The notes: generated by a model not told the origin, from the sequence alone. A stretch of 64,000 nt of DNA from Variovorax sp. MHTC-1 (GCF_003984645.1 NZ_RWKI01000006.1:186001-250000), one strand, 5' to 3'; counted from the stretch's first letter, positions 49,976 to 59,299 are shown. Numbers and translations: made by a program.

Positions 49976-51598
49976 ATGAACGACAGCAGCCACAAGAGCT
50001 TCGAAAACCTCGTCGGCCCCGGCGAAAGCCTTCGCGTGATGGAATCGCTCCGGCGTGGCGCCACGCGGCGCGACATCCTCGCGATGCTGATGGCCGGCGG
50101 CATGCAGGCCACGCTGGCCGGCGGCATCGCGGGCGCAGCGATGTCCGCCCATGCGCAGACGCCGAGAAAGGGCGGCCGCATCCGCGTGGCCGGCGCAACC
50201 GCCGCCGCGACCGACACGCTCGACCCCGCCAAGCAGTCGAACCAAACCGACTACTCGCGCGGCAACATGATCTACAACGGCCTGACCTCGCTGGACGGCA
50301 GCCTGACGCCGCAGCCCGCGCTGGCCGAATCGTTCACGACCAAGGACGCCAAGACCTGGGTCTTCACGCTCCGCAAGGGTGTGACCTTCCACGACGGCAA
50401 GGCGCTCTCGCCGGCCGACGTCGTGTTCTCGGTGATGCGCCACAAGGACCCGGCCACGGCGTCGAAGGCCAAGGTGCTTGCCGACCAGATCGAAAGCGTC
50501 AAGGCCAGCGGCCCCAACGAGGTGACGGTGGTGCTGAGCGCGCCGAACGCCGACCTGCCGGTGATCCTGGGCACCTTCCACTTCCACATCGTCAAGGAAG
50601 GCACCACCGACTTCAACGCCGGCATCGGCACCGGCCCCTACAAGCTCAAGGAATTCAAGCCCGGCGTGCGTTCGCTGATGGTGCGCAACGACGCCTACTG
50701 GAAGCCGGGCAAGCCCTACCTCGACGAGATCGAATTCGTGGGCATCGGCGACGAGAGCGCGCGCGTCAATGCGCTGCTCTCCGGCGGCATGGACCTGGTG
50801 GGCTCGGTCAACCCGCGCTCGGTCGAGCGCGTGAAGGCGACGCCCGGCTTCGGGATCTTCGTCACCCAGTCCGGCCAGTACTCCGACCTCGTGATGCGCA
50901 AGGACGTGGGCCCCGGCGCCAACCCGGACTTCGTGCTCGGCATGAAGCACCTGTTCGACCGCGAGCAGATGAAGAAGACCATCGCGCTCGACTACGCGGT
51001 GGTCGCCAACGACCAGCCGATCGACCCGACCAACCGCTTCCACTTCGCCGGCCTGCCGCAGCGCCCTTTCGACCTGGACAAGGCCAAGTTCCACCTGCAG
51101 AAGTCGGGCGTTACGGGCAAGGTGCCGATGGTGGCTTCGCCGGCGGCGCTTTACTCGGTAGAGATGGCGCTGATGCTGCAGCAGACGGCGCAGCGCGCCG
51201 GACTGGAGATCGACATCAAGCGTATGCCGGCCGACGGCTACTGGTCGAACCACTGGCTCAATAGCCACGTGGGCTTCGGCAACGTCAATCCGCGTCCGAG
51301 CGCCGATGTGCTGCTCACGCAGTTCTTCCAGTCGGGTGCGGCCTGGAACGAGTCGCGCTGGAAGAGCGAGAAGTTCGATCAGCTGCTCTTGGCTTCGCGC
51401 GCAGAGACCGACCTCGCCAAGCGCAAGCAGATGTATGCCGACATGCAGACCATGATCCACCAGGACGCCGGCATCGGCATCCCGCTGTTCCTTGCGAGCA
51501 TCGACGGCCACACCTCCAAGCTCAAGGGCCTGTCGCCCATCCCCCTGGGCGGCCTGATGGGCTACAACTTCGCCGAGAACGTATGGCTGGAGGCATGA
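49976..51598 (+). CDS. ABC transporter substrate-binding protein, family 5 (peptide/opine type)
   Basis: A 540-aa SBP_bac_5 protein. The N-terminus is unusually long: about 50 residues precede a twin-arginine-like motif (RRGATRRDILAML, two RR pairs) and a hydrophobic segment ending SAHAQTPRKGG, so export may go by Tat. The mature part has TLDPAKQSNQTDYSRGNMIY, LAESFTTKDAKTWVFTLRKG and GTGPYKLKEFKPG, all family features. It delivers a peptide, opine, amine or similar to the permeases that follow. AGGAG lies at 49963-49967. Its stop codon is the TGA that begins repeat copy 2. Confidence 0.93.
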   Translation: MNDSSHKSFENLVGPGESLRVMESLRRGATRRDILAMLMAGGMQATLAGGIAGAAMSAHAQTPRKGGRIRVAGATAAATDTLDPAKQSNQTDYSRGNMIYNGLTSLDGSLTPQPALAESFTTKDAKTWVFTLRKGVTFHDGKALSPADVVFSVMRHKDPATASKAKVLADQIESVKASGPNEVTVVLSAPNADLPVILGTFHFHIVKEGTTDFNAGIGTGPYKLKEFKPGVRSLMVRNDAYWKPGKPYLDEIEFVGIGDESARVNALLSGGMDLVGSVNPRSVERVKATPGFGIFVTQSGQYSDLVMRKDVGPGANPDFVLGMKHLFDREQMKKTIALDYAVVANDQPIDPTNRFHFAGLPQRPFDLDKAKFHLQKSGVTGKVPMVASPAALYSVEMALMLQQTAQRAGLEIDIKRMPADGYWSNHWLNSHVGFGNVNPRPSADVLLTQFFQSGAAWNESRWKSEKFDQLLLASRAETDLAKRKQMYADMQTMIHQDAGIGIPLFLASIDGHTSKLKGLSPIPLGGLMGYNFAENVWLEA

Positions 51599-51690
51599 GC
51601 TCTCCCCCAGGCTTGCTCACTTCGTGTAGCCGTCAACCTCACCGGGGGCAACACCAGCAGCCCGGCAAAGCCGGTTCCGCGGTGTTTCCC
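51596..51690 (+). repeat. Intergenic repeat family, copy 2
   Basis: TGAGCTCTCCCCCAGGC, then CACTTCGTGTAGCCG, ACCGGGGGCAACACCAGC and CCCGGCAAAGCCGG with TTCCGCGGTGTTTCCC. It matches copies 1 and 3 except for substitutions and one missing A after the TGA, which is the stop codon of the substrate-binding protein. The CCGGC-AAA-GCCGG hairpin is intact, and a further hairpin-like GGCCCCGGCTTCGCCGGGCT follows. Confidence 0.85.
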
Positions 51691-51759
51691 GAACGGCCCC
51701 GGCTTCGCCGGGCTCGAGAGCATGGGTCGCTTTGCCCGTAGGGCGATGGAGTCATTGAT

Positions 51760-52716
51760 ATGAATGGAGTGATCCTGAAGCTTCTGGCGCAGCGCATCGC
51801 GCTGGCGCTGGTTTCGCTGCTCGCGGTGTCGGTGATCGTCTTCTCGATCACCGCGGTGCTGCCCGGCGATGCCGCGCAGGAACAGCTCGGCCAGGACGCC
51901 ACGCCCGAGGCGGTGGCCGCGCTGCGCGCCCAGATGGGCCTGGACGTGCCGGCACCCGAGCGCTACGCGAAGTGGCTGCTCGGCATGGTGCAGGGCGACC
52001 CCGGCCGTTCGGCGACCACGCAGATGCCGGTGGCCGAGCTGGTCGCCAGCCGGCTGCCCAACTCGCTGCTGCTGGCCGCCGTCACCGCGCTGTTCTCGGT
52101 GCCGATCGCGCTGGCGCTCGGCATCGCCTCGGCGGTGTGGCGCGGCTCCTGGTTCGACCGCGCCGCCTCGACGACGGCGGTGGGCGTGGTGTCGGTGCCG
52201 GAGTTCCTGGTCGCGACGCTGGCGGTGCTGGTGTTCGCGGTCAAGCTGCGCTGGCTGCCGGCGCTCTCCTTCGTCAACGACATCGAGTCGGTCGGCCAGA
52301 TGCTGCGTGCCTTCGCCATGCCGGTGCTGGTGCTGTGCTGCGTGATCGTGGCGCAGATGATGCGCATGACGCGCGCCGCGGTGATCGACCAGCTCGAGGC
52401 GCCCTACATCGAGATGGTGCGGCTCAAGGGCGCCTCGCCGATGCGCATGGTGCTGGCGCATGCGTTGCCCAACGCGGTGGGGCCGATCGCCAACGCCGTG
52501 GCGCTGAGCCTGTCGTACTTGCTCGGCGGCGTGATCATCGTCGAGACCATCTTCAACTATCCGGGCATTGCCAAGCTGATGGTCGACGGCGTCTCGCAGC
52601 GCGACATGCCGCTGGTGCAGACCTGCGCCATGATCTTCTGCTGCGCCTACCTGATCCTGGTGACGACGGCCGACATCTGCGGCATCCTCGCCAACCCGCG
52701 GCTGCGGCACCGTTGA
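51760..52716 (+). CDS. ABC transporter permease, DppB/OppB type
   Basis: A 318-aa inner-membrane permease. Helix 1 spans residues 9-30 (IALALVSLLAVSVIVFSITAVLP); the family's TM_PBP1 N-terminal motif is present (LPGDAAQEQLGQDATPEAV), and the EAA-loop coupling segment reads EMVRLKGASPMRMVLAHALPN. Six membrane helices are expected. It pairs with the DppC-like permease eleven bases downstream. The 161-base gap before it contains repeat copy 2, yet the operon order SBP-B-C-DF is standard, so transcription probably passes through. Confidence 0.93.
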   Translation: MNGVILKLLAQRIALALVSLLAVSVIVFSITAVLPGDAAQEQLGQDATPEAVAALRAQMGLDVPAPERYAKWLLGMVQGDPGRSATTQMPVAELVASRLPNSLLLAAVTALFSVPIALALGIASAVWRGSWFDRAASTTAVGVVSVPEFLVATLAVLVFAVKLRWLPALSFVNDIESVGQMLRAFAMPVLVLCCVIVAQMMRMTRAAVIDQLEAPYIEMVRLKGASPMRMVLAHALPNAVGPIANAVALSLSYLLGGVIIVETIFNYPGIAKLMVDGVSQRDMPLVQTCAMIFCCAYLILVTTADICGILANPRLRHR

Positions 52717-52726
52717 GGAAAGCACC

Positions 52727-53632
52727 ATGGAAACCTCCACCTCTCCAACGGTCGTGAGCGCCACGGCTTCCCTGGCGCCGCCGCCGCAAGAGCGCCGGGG
52801 CGGTCCGCTGCGCCGGCTCACCGGCTTCGGCGCCTCCGGCCTGCTCGGCCTCGCGGTGCTGCTGTTCTGGCTGCTCGCGGCGCTGCTCGGGCCCTGGCTG
52901 CTGTCGCACAGCCCGGCGGCCATGGGCGGATCGAACGTCTTCGCGCCGATCAGCGCGACGCACTGGCTGGGCACCGACTACCTCGGCCGCGACATGCTGG
53001 CGCTCATCATCCAGGGCGCGCGCTACACGATCGGCGTCGCGCTGCTGGCCACGCTGCTGGCGAGCGGCACCGGCATCACGCTGGCGCTGCTGGCCGCGGC
53101 CAGCGGCCGCTGGATCGATGCGGTGCTGAGCCGCGGCCTCGACACGCTGACCGCGATCCCGAGCAAGATGTTCGCGCTCATCATGGTGGCGGGCTTCGGC
53201 TCCTCGGTGCCGATGCTGGTGGTCACGGCGGCCATCATCTACGTGCCGGGCGCCTACCGCATGGCGCGCTCGCTGGCGGTCAACATCAACGCGCTCGACT
53301 ACGTGACCGTGGCGCGCACGCGCGGCGAAGGCACGCTCTACATCATGCTGCGCGAGATCCTGCCCAACATCGTCGGGCCGATGCTGGCCGACCTCGGCCT
53401 GCGCTTCGTCTACGTCGTGCTGCTGCTGGCGAGCCTGAGCTTCCTCGGCCTGGGCATCCAGCCGCCGGTGGCCGACTGGGGCTCGCTGGTGCGCGAGAAC
53501 ATCGGCGCGCTGGCCATGGGCGGTGCCTCGGTGATCGTGCCGGCGCTGGCCATCGCGAGCCTGACCATCGCGGTCAATCTCGTCATCGACAACCTGCCGG
53601 GCCGCACCGCCCGCGAACGAGGAGCACGATGA
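52727..53632 (+). CDS. ABC transporter permease, DppC/OppC type
   Basis: A 301-aa permease with the OppC-like N-terminal cytoplasmic tail (PPPQERRGGPLRRLTG), helix 1 at about residues 35-56, GTDYLGRDMLALIIQGAR after it, and the coupling loop TVARTRGEGTLYIMLREILPNI. SFLGLGIQPPVADWGSLVREN is the family's C-terminal signature. It is ten bases after the DppB-like gene. Its stop codon is again the TGA at the start of an intergenic repeat (copy 3). Confidence 0.94.
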   Translation: METSTSPTVVSATASLAPPPQERRGGPLRRLTGFGASGLLGLAVLLFWLLAALLGPWLLSHSPAAMGGSNVFAPISATHWLGTDYLGRDMLALIIQGARYTIGVALLATLLASGTGITLALLAAASGRWIDAVLSRGLDTLTAIPSKMFALIMVAGFGSSVPMLVVTAAIIYVPGAYRMARSLAVNINALDYVTVARTRGEGTLYIMLREILPNIVGPMLADLGLRFVYVVLLLASLSFLGLGIQPPVADWGSLVRENIGALAMGGASVIVPALAIASLTIAVNLVIDNLPGRTARERGAR

Positions 53633-53730
53633 AGCTCTCCCCCAGGCTGCGCGCACTTCGTGTCGCTACGCCACCCCCCTCGCCGGGGGCAACACCAGCG
53701 GCCCGGCAAAGCCGGTTCCGCGGTGTTCCC
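53629..53730 (+). repeat. Intergenic repeat family, copy 3
   Basis: ATGAAGCTCTCCCCCAGGC, CGCACTTCGTGTCGCT, CCCCTCGCCGGGGGCAACAC and CCGGCAAAGCCGGTTCCGCG. This copy has the best hairpins (CCCC-N5-GGGG and CCGGC-AAA-GCCGG). Its TGA (53630-53632) ends the DppC-like gene. Its own ATG opens a 40-codon frame that would end at TGA 53749, two bases before the next gene's ATG, but sequence divergence in the other copies argues against coding. Confidence 0.85.
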
Positions 53731-53752
53731 GGCGCAAACAGGAGCCACTGAT

Positions 53753-55381
53753 ATGGGCGCACCCCTGATCGTCAATAACTTGAGCATCTGCGCCGGCGCC
53801 AGTACGCTGGTCGACAACCTGAGCTTCTCCGTGCAGCCCGGCGAAGTGCTGGCGCTGATCGGCGAGTCGGGCTCCGGCAAAACCACCACCGCACTGGCGC
53901 TGATGGGCTATGCGCGCCACGGCTGCCGCATCTCGACCGGCCGGGTGCAGATCGGCGACACCGACGTGCTGGCGCTCGATGCGGCGCAGCAGCGCGCGCT
54001 GCGCGGCCGCACGGTTTCCTACATCGCGCAGAGCGCGGCCGCCTCCTTCAATCCCTCGCGCACGATCATGGACCAGGTGGTCGAGCCGACCGTCATCCAC
54101 GGCCTGTGCAAGCGGGCCGAGGCGGAGGCGAAGGCGGTGCAGCTGTTTCGCGAGCTGGCGCTGCCCGATCCGGAAACTATCGGCGCGCGCTATCCGCACC
54201 AGGTCTCCGGCGGCCAGCTGCAGCGGCTGATGGCGGCGATGGCGCTGATCGGCGACCCCGAGCTCGTGATCCTCGACGAGCCGACCACCGCGCTCGACGT
54301 GACGACGCAGATCGAGGTGCTGCGCGCCTTCCGCCGCGTGGTGCGCGAGCGCCGCGCCACCGCGGTGTACGTGAGCCACGATCTCGCCGTGGTCGCGCAG
54401 ATGGCGGACCACATCCTGGTGCTGCGCGACGGCCGGATGCGCGAGCTGAACGCCACCGGACAGATCCTCGCCGCACCGGCCGATGAGTACACGAAGTGCC
54501 TGCTGGCCGCGGCGCGGCCGGTGACGCGCGAATCGGGCAAGGCGGCGAACGACGACCCCGAGCTGCTGCTCCATGTGCAGCAGCTCTCGGCCGGCTACGG
54601 CCCGGTGGATGCGCAGGGGCGTCCGGCCATGCCGATCCTGCAGGACATCGACCTCAAGCTCCACCGCGGCCAGGCGATCGGCGTGATCGGCGAGTCGGGC
54701 TCGGGCAAGACCACGCTGGCGCGGGCGGTGGCCGGCCTGCTCAAGCCCAGCCACGGCAGCGTGCTGTTCCGCGGCCGCGAGCTCAAGCCGACGCTGCAGG
54801 AGCGCGAGCGCGACGATCTGCGCCGCATCCAGATCGTGTTCCAGATGGCCGACACCGCGCTCAATCCCTCGCAGACCATCGAGCGCATCCTGGCGCGCCC
54901 GCTCGAGTTCTACAAGGGCCTGCGCGGCGAGCCGCTCAAGCGCCGCATCCGCGAACTGCTGGATCTCGTGCAGCTGCCGCACTCGGTGGCCGGGCGCCTG
55001 CCGGGCGGCCTCTCGGGCGGGCAGAAGCAGCGCGTGAACCTCGCGCGCGCGCTCGCGGCCGAGCCGGACCTGATCCTCTGCGACGAGGTGACCTCCGCGC
55101 TCGACACCGTCGTCGCCGCGGCGGTGCTGGACCTGATGGCGGAGCTCCGGCGCGAGCTCGGCGTCTCCTATCTGTTCATCAGCCACGACCTGCACACGGT
55201 GCGCGCGGTATGCGACGAGATCGTCGTCATGCAGCACGGCCGCAAGCTGGCGCAGGTGGCGCGCTGCGACTACGAGCGCGGGCCGCACCACCCCTACTAC
55301 GAACTGCTCGCCCGCTCGGTACCCGAGCTGCGCCAGGGCTGGCTCGACGACATGGACCGCAAGGCTGCGACAGCATCATGA
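53753..55381 (+). CDS. ABC transporter ATPase with two fused nucleotide-binding domains (DppD-DppF fusion)
   Basis: A 542-aa protein holding both ATPase domains of an oligopeptide-type importer. Domain 1 (about residues 1-255) has Walker A LIGESGSGKTTTALALMGY, signature VSGGQLQRLMAAMAL and Walker B LVILDEPTTALD. Domain 2 (about 265-540) has VIGESGSGKTTLARAVAG, LSGGQKQRVNLARAL and a changed Walker B LILCDEVTSALDTV, which is common in this family. It powers the DppBC-like permeases. AGGAG at 53740-53744 sets the start. The last codons overlap the next gene (ATGA at 55378-55381). Confidence 0.94.
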   Translation: MGAPLIVNNLSICAGASTLVDNLSFSVQPGEVLALIGESGSGKTTTALALMGYARHGCRISTGRVQIGDTDVLALDAAQQRALRGRTVSYIAQSAAASFNPSRTIMDQVVEPTVIHGLCKRAEAEAKAVQLFRELALPDPETIGARYPHQVSGGQLQRLMAAMALIGDPELVILDEPTTALDVTTQIEVLRAFRRVVRERRATAVYVSHDLAVVAQMADHILVLRDGRMRELNATGQILAAPADEYTKCLLAAARPVTRESGKAANDDPELLLHVQQLSAGYGPVDAQGRPAMPILQDIDLKLHRGQAIGVIGESGSGKTTLARAVAGLLKPSHGSVLFRGRELKPTLQERERDDLRRIQIVFQMADTALNPSQTIERILARPLEFYKGLRGEPLKRRIRELLDLVQLPHSVAGRLPGGLSGGQKQRVNLARALAAEPDLILCDEVTSALDTVVAAAVLDLMAELRRELGVSYLFISHDLHTVRAVCDEIVVMQHGRKLAQVARCDYERGPHHPYYELLARSVPELRQGWLDDMDRKAATAS

Positions 55382-56481
55382 AAAAAACTGAAATGACACC
55401 CACCTTCCGCATCGCGCTGATCGCCGGCGACGGCATCGGCAAGGAAGTGATGCCCGAGGGCCTGCGCGTAGTGCAGGCCGCGGCGGAGCGCTTCGGCTTC
55501 GAGCTCGACTGCCGCACCATCGACTGGGCCAGCTGCGACTACTACGCCGCGCACGGCCAGATGATGCCGGACGACTGGAAGGAGCAGCTCCAGGGCGTCG
55601 ACGCGCTGTACTTCGGCGCCGCCGGCTGGCCCGCCACCGTGCCCGACCACGTGTCGCTGTGGGGCTCGCTCCTGAAGTTCCGCCGCGAGTTCGACCAGTA
55701 CATCAACCTGCGGCCGGTGCGCCTGTTCGAAGGCGTGCCCTGCCCGCTGGCCGGCCGCCAGCCCGGCGACATCGACTACCTCGTGGTGCGCGAGAACACC
55801 GAGGGCGAGTACACCTCGCTCGGCGGCGTGATGTACGAAGGCACCGAACGCGAGATCGTGATCCAGGAGTCGGTCTTCTCGCGCCACGGCACCGACCGCG
55901 TGCTGAAGTACGCTTACGAGCTCGCCCGGGCGCGCAAGCGCAAGCACCTGACGGTGGCCACCAAGAGCAACGGCATCGCGATCAGCATGCCCTGGTGGGA
56001 CGGGCGCGCCGATGCGATCGGCCGCGACTACCCCGAGGTACAGGTCGACAAGCAGCACATCGACATCCTGTCCGCGCGCTTCGTGTTGCAGCCCGCGCGC
56101 TTCGACGTGGTGGTGGCGAGCAATCTGTTCGGCGACATCCTCTCCGACCTCGGTCCCGCGACCACCGGCACCATCGGCCTCGCGCCCTCGGCCAACCTCA
56201 ACCCGGATCGCAAGTTCCCGTCGCTCTTCGAGCCGGTGCACGGCTCGGCGCCCGACATCTACGGCCAGAACATCGCCAACCCGATCGCGATGATCTGGTC
56301 GGGGGCGCTGATGCTGGACTTCCTCACCCAAGGCCAGGGCGCGGGCCGCGCCGCGCACGATGCGATCCTCGGCGCCATCGAGGCAGTGTTGCGCGAAGGC
56401 CCGCGCACGCGCGACCTCGGCGGCACGGCATCCACCACCGAGCTCGGCATGGCCATCGCCGAGCGTGTTTCAGCTTCCTGA
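55378..56481 (+). CDS. Tartrate/D-malate-type decarboxylating dehydrogenase (isocitrate/isopropylmalate family)
   Basis: A 367-aa member of the IDH/IMDH family, Mn- and NAD-dependent. Family marks are ALIAGDGIGKEVMPEGL, the substrate loop LRPVRLFEGVPCPL, RENTEGEYTSLGG, the catalytic lysine region TKSNGIAIS, the metal aspartates in SNLFGDILSDLGP and EPVHGSAPDIYGQNIANPIA. The loop LLKFRREFDQYINLRPVR is of tartrate dehydrogenase/DmlA type, not IMDH. It oxidises a 2-hydroxy dicarboxylate, with decarboxylation in some cases. It is coupled to the importer (ATGA overlap), so the imported compound may lead to tartrate, malate or a related hydroxyacid. An ATG at 55393 is an alternative start. Confidence 0.92.
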   Translation: MKKTEMTPTFRIALIAGDGIGKEVMPEGLRVVQAAAERFGFELDCRTIDWASCDYYAAHGQMMPDDWKEQLQGVDALYFGAAGWPATVPDHVSLWGSLLKFRREFDQYINLRPVRLFEGVPCPLAGRQPGDIDYLVVRENTEGEYTSLGGVMYEGTEREIVIQESVFSRHGTDRVLKYAYELARARKRKHLTVATKSNGIAISMPWWDGRADAIGRDYPEVQVDKQHIDILSARFVLQPARFDVVVASNLFGDILSDLGPATTGTIGLAPSANLNPDRKFPSLFEPVHGSAPDIYGQNIANPIAMIWSGALMLDFLTQGQGAGRAAHDAILGAIEAVLREGPRTRDLGGTASTTELGMAIAERVSAS

Positions 56482-56483
56482 TC

Positions 56484-57968
56484 ATGACCATGACACTGAC
56501 CCTCGAACGCCAGGACCTCATGCCCGGCACCCACCTCATCGGCGCCGAATGGCGCGCGGCGAGCGATGCCCGCCGACTCGACGTGACGGACCCCGCCACC
56601 GACGCCGTCTTCGCCAACGTTCCCGACGGCACCGCCGCCGACGCGCGCGCTGCGGTCGATGCCGCGCACGCTGCCTTCCCCGCTTGGCGCGCCGTGGCTG
56701 CCAAGGAGCGCGCCCGGATCCTCAAGCGCTGGAACGACCTGGTGATGGCGCACCAGGAGGATCTCGGCCGGCTGATCTCGCGCGAGCAGGGCAAGCCGCT
56801 GGCCGAGGGGCGCGGCGAGGTGGCCTATGCCGCCAGCTACATCGAGTGGTTCGCCGAGGAGGCCACGCGCGCCAACGGCGAGGTAATACCCGCACCGGTG
56901 ACGGGCCGCCGCATGCTCGCGCTGAAGGAGCCGGTCGGCGTGGTCGCCGCGATCACGCCGTGGAACTTCCCGGCCGCGATGATCGCGCGCAAGATCGCCC
57001 CGGCGCTCGCGGCTGGCTGCACCGTGGTCTGCAAGCCGGCCGAGGACACGCCGCTCACCTCGCTCGCGCTCGTCAGGCTGGCGCAAGAGGCCGGCGTGCC
57101 GGCGGGCGTGCTCAACATCGTCACCGCCTCGCGCGAACGCACGCCCGAGGTGGTGGACGTGTGGCTGGCCGATGCGCGCGTGCGCAAGATCAGCTTCACC
57201 GGCTCCACGCCGGTGGGCAAGCATCTCGCGCGCGCCTCGGCCGACACGCTGAAGAAGCTGTCGCTCGAACTCGGCGGCAACGCGCCCTTCATCGTCTTCG
57301 AAGATGCCGACATCGATGCCGCGGTCGAAGGCCTGATGGCCGCCAAGTTCCGCAACGGCGGGCAGACCTGCGTCTGCCCGAACCGCGTGTTCGTGCAAGC
57401 CAAGGTGCACGACGCCTTCGTCGACAAGCTCGCCGCGCGCGTCGGCGCGCTGAAGGTCGGCCCGGCCACCGAGCCCGACTCGCAGATCGGCCCGATGATC
57501 AATGCGCGTGCGGTCGACAAGATCGAACGCCATGTGCGCGATGCCGTCGCCCGGGGCGCGCGCATCGTCGTCGGCGGCGAGCGGCTGCGCTCCGCGCGCT
57601 GCGACGGCCCCAACTACTTCGCGCCGACCGTGCTGGTCAACGCCGACGCGACGATGGAATGCAGCTGCGAGGAAACCTTCGGACCGGTGGTGCCGGTCAC
57701 GCGCTTCGACAGCGAAGCCGAGGTGATCGCCGCCGCCAACGACACGCCCTTCGGGCTCGCCGCCTACTTCTACTCGACCGACGTGCGCCGCATCTGGCGC
57801 GTGGCCGAGGCGCTGGAGTCGGGCATCGTCGGCATCAACGAAGGCGCGCTGGCGGCTGAGGCCGCGCCCTTCGGCGGCGTGAAGGAATCCGGCTACGGCC
57901 GCGAGGGCTCGGTGCACGGCCTGGACGACTACATGCACATCAAGTACCTGTGCCAGGGGCAGCTGTAA
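56484..57968 (+). CDS. Succinate-semialdehyde-dehydrogenase-like aldehyde dehydrogenase
   Basis: A 494-aa aldehyde dehydrogenase with N161 (ITPWNFP), K184 (VVCKPAED), E262 (LELGGNAPF) and C296 in GQTCVCPNR. The C296-x-C298 pair and LELGGNAPFIVF are GabD signatures, so succinate semialdehyde or a similar C4-C5 semialdehyde is the likely substrate. It starts two bases after the dehydrogenase stop; a second ATG at 56490 is possible. It is the last gene of the importer operon and completes an amine-to-acid route (amine oxidase, then aldehyde dehydrogenase). Confidence 0.92.
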   Translation: MTMTLTLERQDLMPGTHLIGAEWRAASDARRLDVTDPATDAVFANVPDGTAADARAAVDAAHAAFPAWRAVAAKERARILKRWNDLVMAHQEDLGRLISREQGKPLAEGRGEVAYAASYIEWFAEEATRANGEVIPAPVTGRRMLALKEPVGVVAAITPWNFPAAMIARKIAPALAAGCTVVCKPAEDTPLTSLALVRLAQEAGVPAGVLNIVTASRERTPEVVDVWLADARVRKISFTGSTPVGKHLARASADTLKKLSLELGGNAPFIVFEDADIDAAVEGLMAAKFRNGGQTCVCPNRVFVQAKVHDAFVDKLAARVGALKVGPATEPDSQIGPMINARAVDKIERHVRDAVARGARIVVGGERLRSARCDGPNYFAPTVLVNADATMECSCEETFGPVVPVTRFDSEAEVIAAANDTPFGLAAYFYSTDVRRIWRVAEALESGIVGINEGALAAEAAPFGGVKESGYGREGSVHGLDDYMHIKYLCQGQL

Positions 57969-58231
57969 CCGGTCTAGGGCCTGCTAACGCTATTTGCGGG
58001 GTCGCGAAGGCCTGCCAGGGCGGGCCAATCAAGGCGCGCGACGCCGTGCGTGCGTCGGCACGCACAAGGAGCGCAACGCCGAGTAGCGCGCCCTGGCAGG
58101 CCTTCCCTTCGGGTTGCCCAGCCAAGGGGCCGTCTGCGGCGTTGCCCGCGCTTGCAAGGCGTGAGCCTTGCTGCGCGCGGGCGCCTTGCATCCAGCCCCT
58201 TGGCTGGGCAACGCGATCCCCGCAAATAGCG

Positions 58232-59299
58232 TTATTGATCAGGCGGGTAAACATCTAACAGGTCCTCAGGCTGCGGCATAGCGAACATGAGGGCATGAAA
58301 CAAGTTAGCCAGCACGGTGGGCTGCTTTTGTCGCCGGTGCAGCCATTTGCGCGTGGCGGCCTTCATCGCCTGGCGGTCGCGAGGGCGCGCTTGGCCGACG
58401 GCGCGCTTGATATCGCCGTTGAGCAACTCGTCCGGATTGAGCTCGGGGGCGTAGCCGGGCAGGAAGAACAGCTCGATTTGCTGCACTCGCGGTTCGAGCC
58501 AGTCCCGCACCTTCGTGCAGCGGTGCACCGAGTGCCCATCGACGATGAGAAACACCTTGGAGGGCGACTGCTTGATCAGCCGTTCGCAAAAGCCGATGAA
58601 TTGCTCGGCCTGAAAGCGCCCTTCGAACACCATGAAGCTCATCTCCCCCTTGTTGGTCAGCGCCGAGATCACATTGCAGCCAAAGCGCCGGCCCGGCACC
58701 CGCACGACAGCGGGCTGGCCTTTCAGCGCAAAGCTGCGTCCGCGCACGTCATCGGAGCGCAGGCCGGTCTCGTCGCCCCAGTAGATGCTCGCTCGCTCGC
58801 GCTTGGCACGCGCGGCAATCTGCGGATAGACCTCGGCCAGCCACTGCGCGACGGCTTCATCGTTGCGCTCATAAGCTCGCCTGACCGGGCGCTGCACGCT
58901 CAGCCCCCAACGCTTCAGATAGCCGCCCACCGCGGTCAGCGACAGGCTCACCGCGCATTCGCGCTTGATCAGCTCGCGCACCGCCGCGCGCGTCCACAAG
59001 TAAAACGGCAGCTTCAATTGGTCGGGCATCTTGCCCACCACCAGTGCGCGCATGCGTTCGCACTGCTTCGTGCTCAGCTTGCCGGCTTCGCCGGTTCTGC
59101 GTCCGCGTCGCTTGGGCGCCAACGCTTGCTCGCCCGCTTGCCGATGCGCCTTGGCCCAATGCACCACCGACCAGCGGCTGACCCCAAAAGTCTGCGCAGC
59201 CTGCGCTTGGTTCATCCCGTCCTGCAGCGCATTGAGCACGCGCAGTCGGACTTCCGCCTGCGCCTCGGGACTCAGAAATCGTGCGTCGCGTTTTGCCAT
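58232..59299 (-). CDS. IS630-family transposase
   Basis: A 355-aa transposase beginning MAKRDARFLSPEAQ. An N-terminal HTH (MNQAQAAQTFGVSRWSVVHW) and a linker GLSVQRPVRRAYER precede the DDE catalytic domain: first Asp in IYWGDETGLRSDD, second in FLIVDGHSVHR, and the last acidic residue in LPGYAPELNPDELLNGDIKR. All three are present, so it is probably functional in cut-and-paste at TA sites. An ATG 15 bases upstream (59314) could also be used. The reading frame is uninterrupted. Confidence 0.92.
   Translation of the reverse strand: MAKRDARFLSPEAQAEVRLRVLNALQDGMNQAQAAQTFGVSRWSVVHWAKAHRQAGEQALAPKRRGRRTGEAGKLSTKQCERMRALVVGKMPDQLKLPFYLWTRAAVRELIKRECAVSLSLTAVGGYLKRWGLSVQRPVRRAYERNDEAVAQWLAEVYPQIAARAKRERASIYWGDETGLRSDDVRGRSFALKGQPAVVRVPGRRFGCNVISALTNKGEMSFMVFEGRFQAEQFIGFCERLIKQSPSKVFLIVDGHSVHRCTKVRDWLEPRVQQIELFFLPGYAPELNPDELLNGDIKRAVGQARPRDRQAMKAATRKWLHRRQKQPTVLANLFHALMFAMPQPEDLLDVYPPDQ

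Noticed and set aside
53629..53751. 40-codon peptide gene beginning in repeat copy 3 (ATG overlapping the permease stop)
   Set aside because: The frame is not kept in copies 1 and 2 (indel and different ends), so the conservation is at the DNA or RNA level, not protein.
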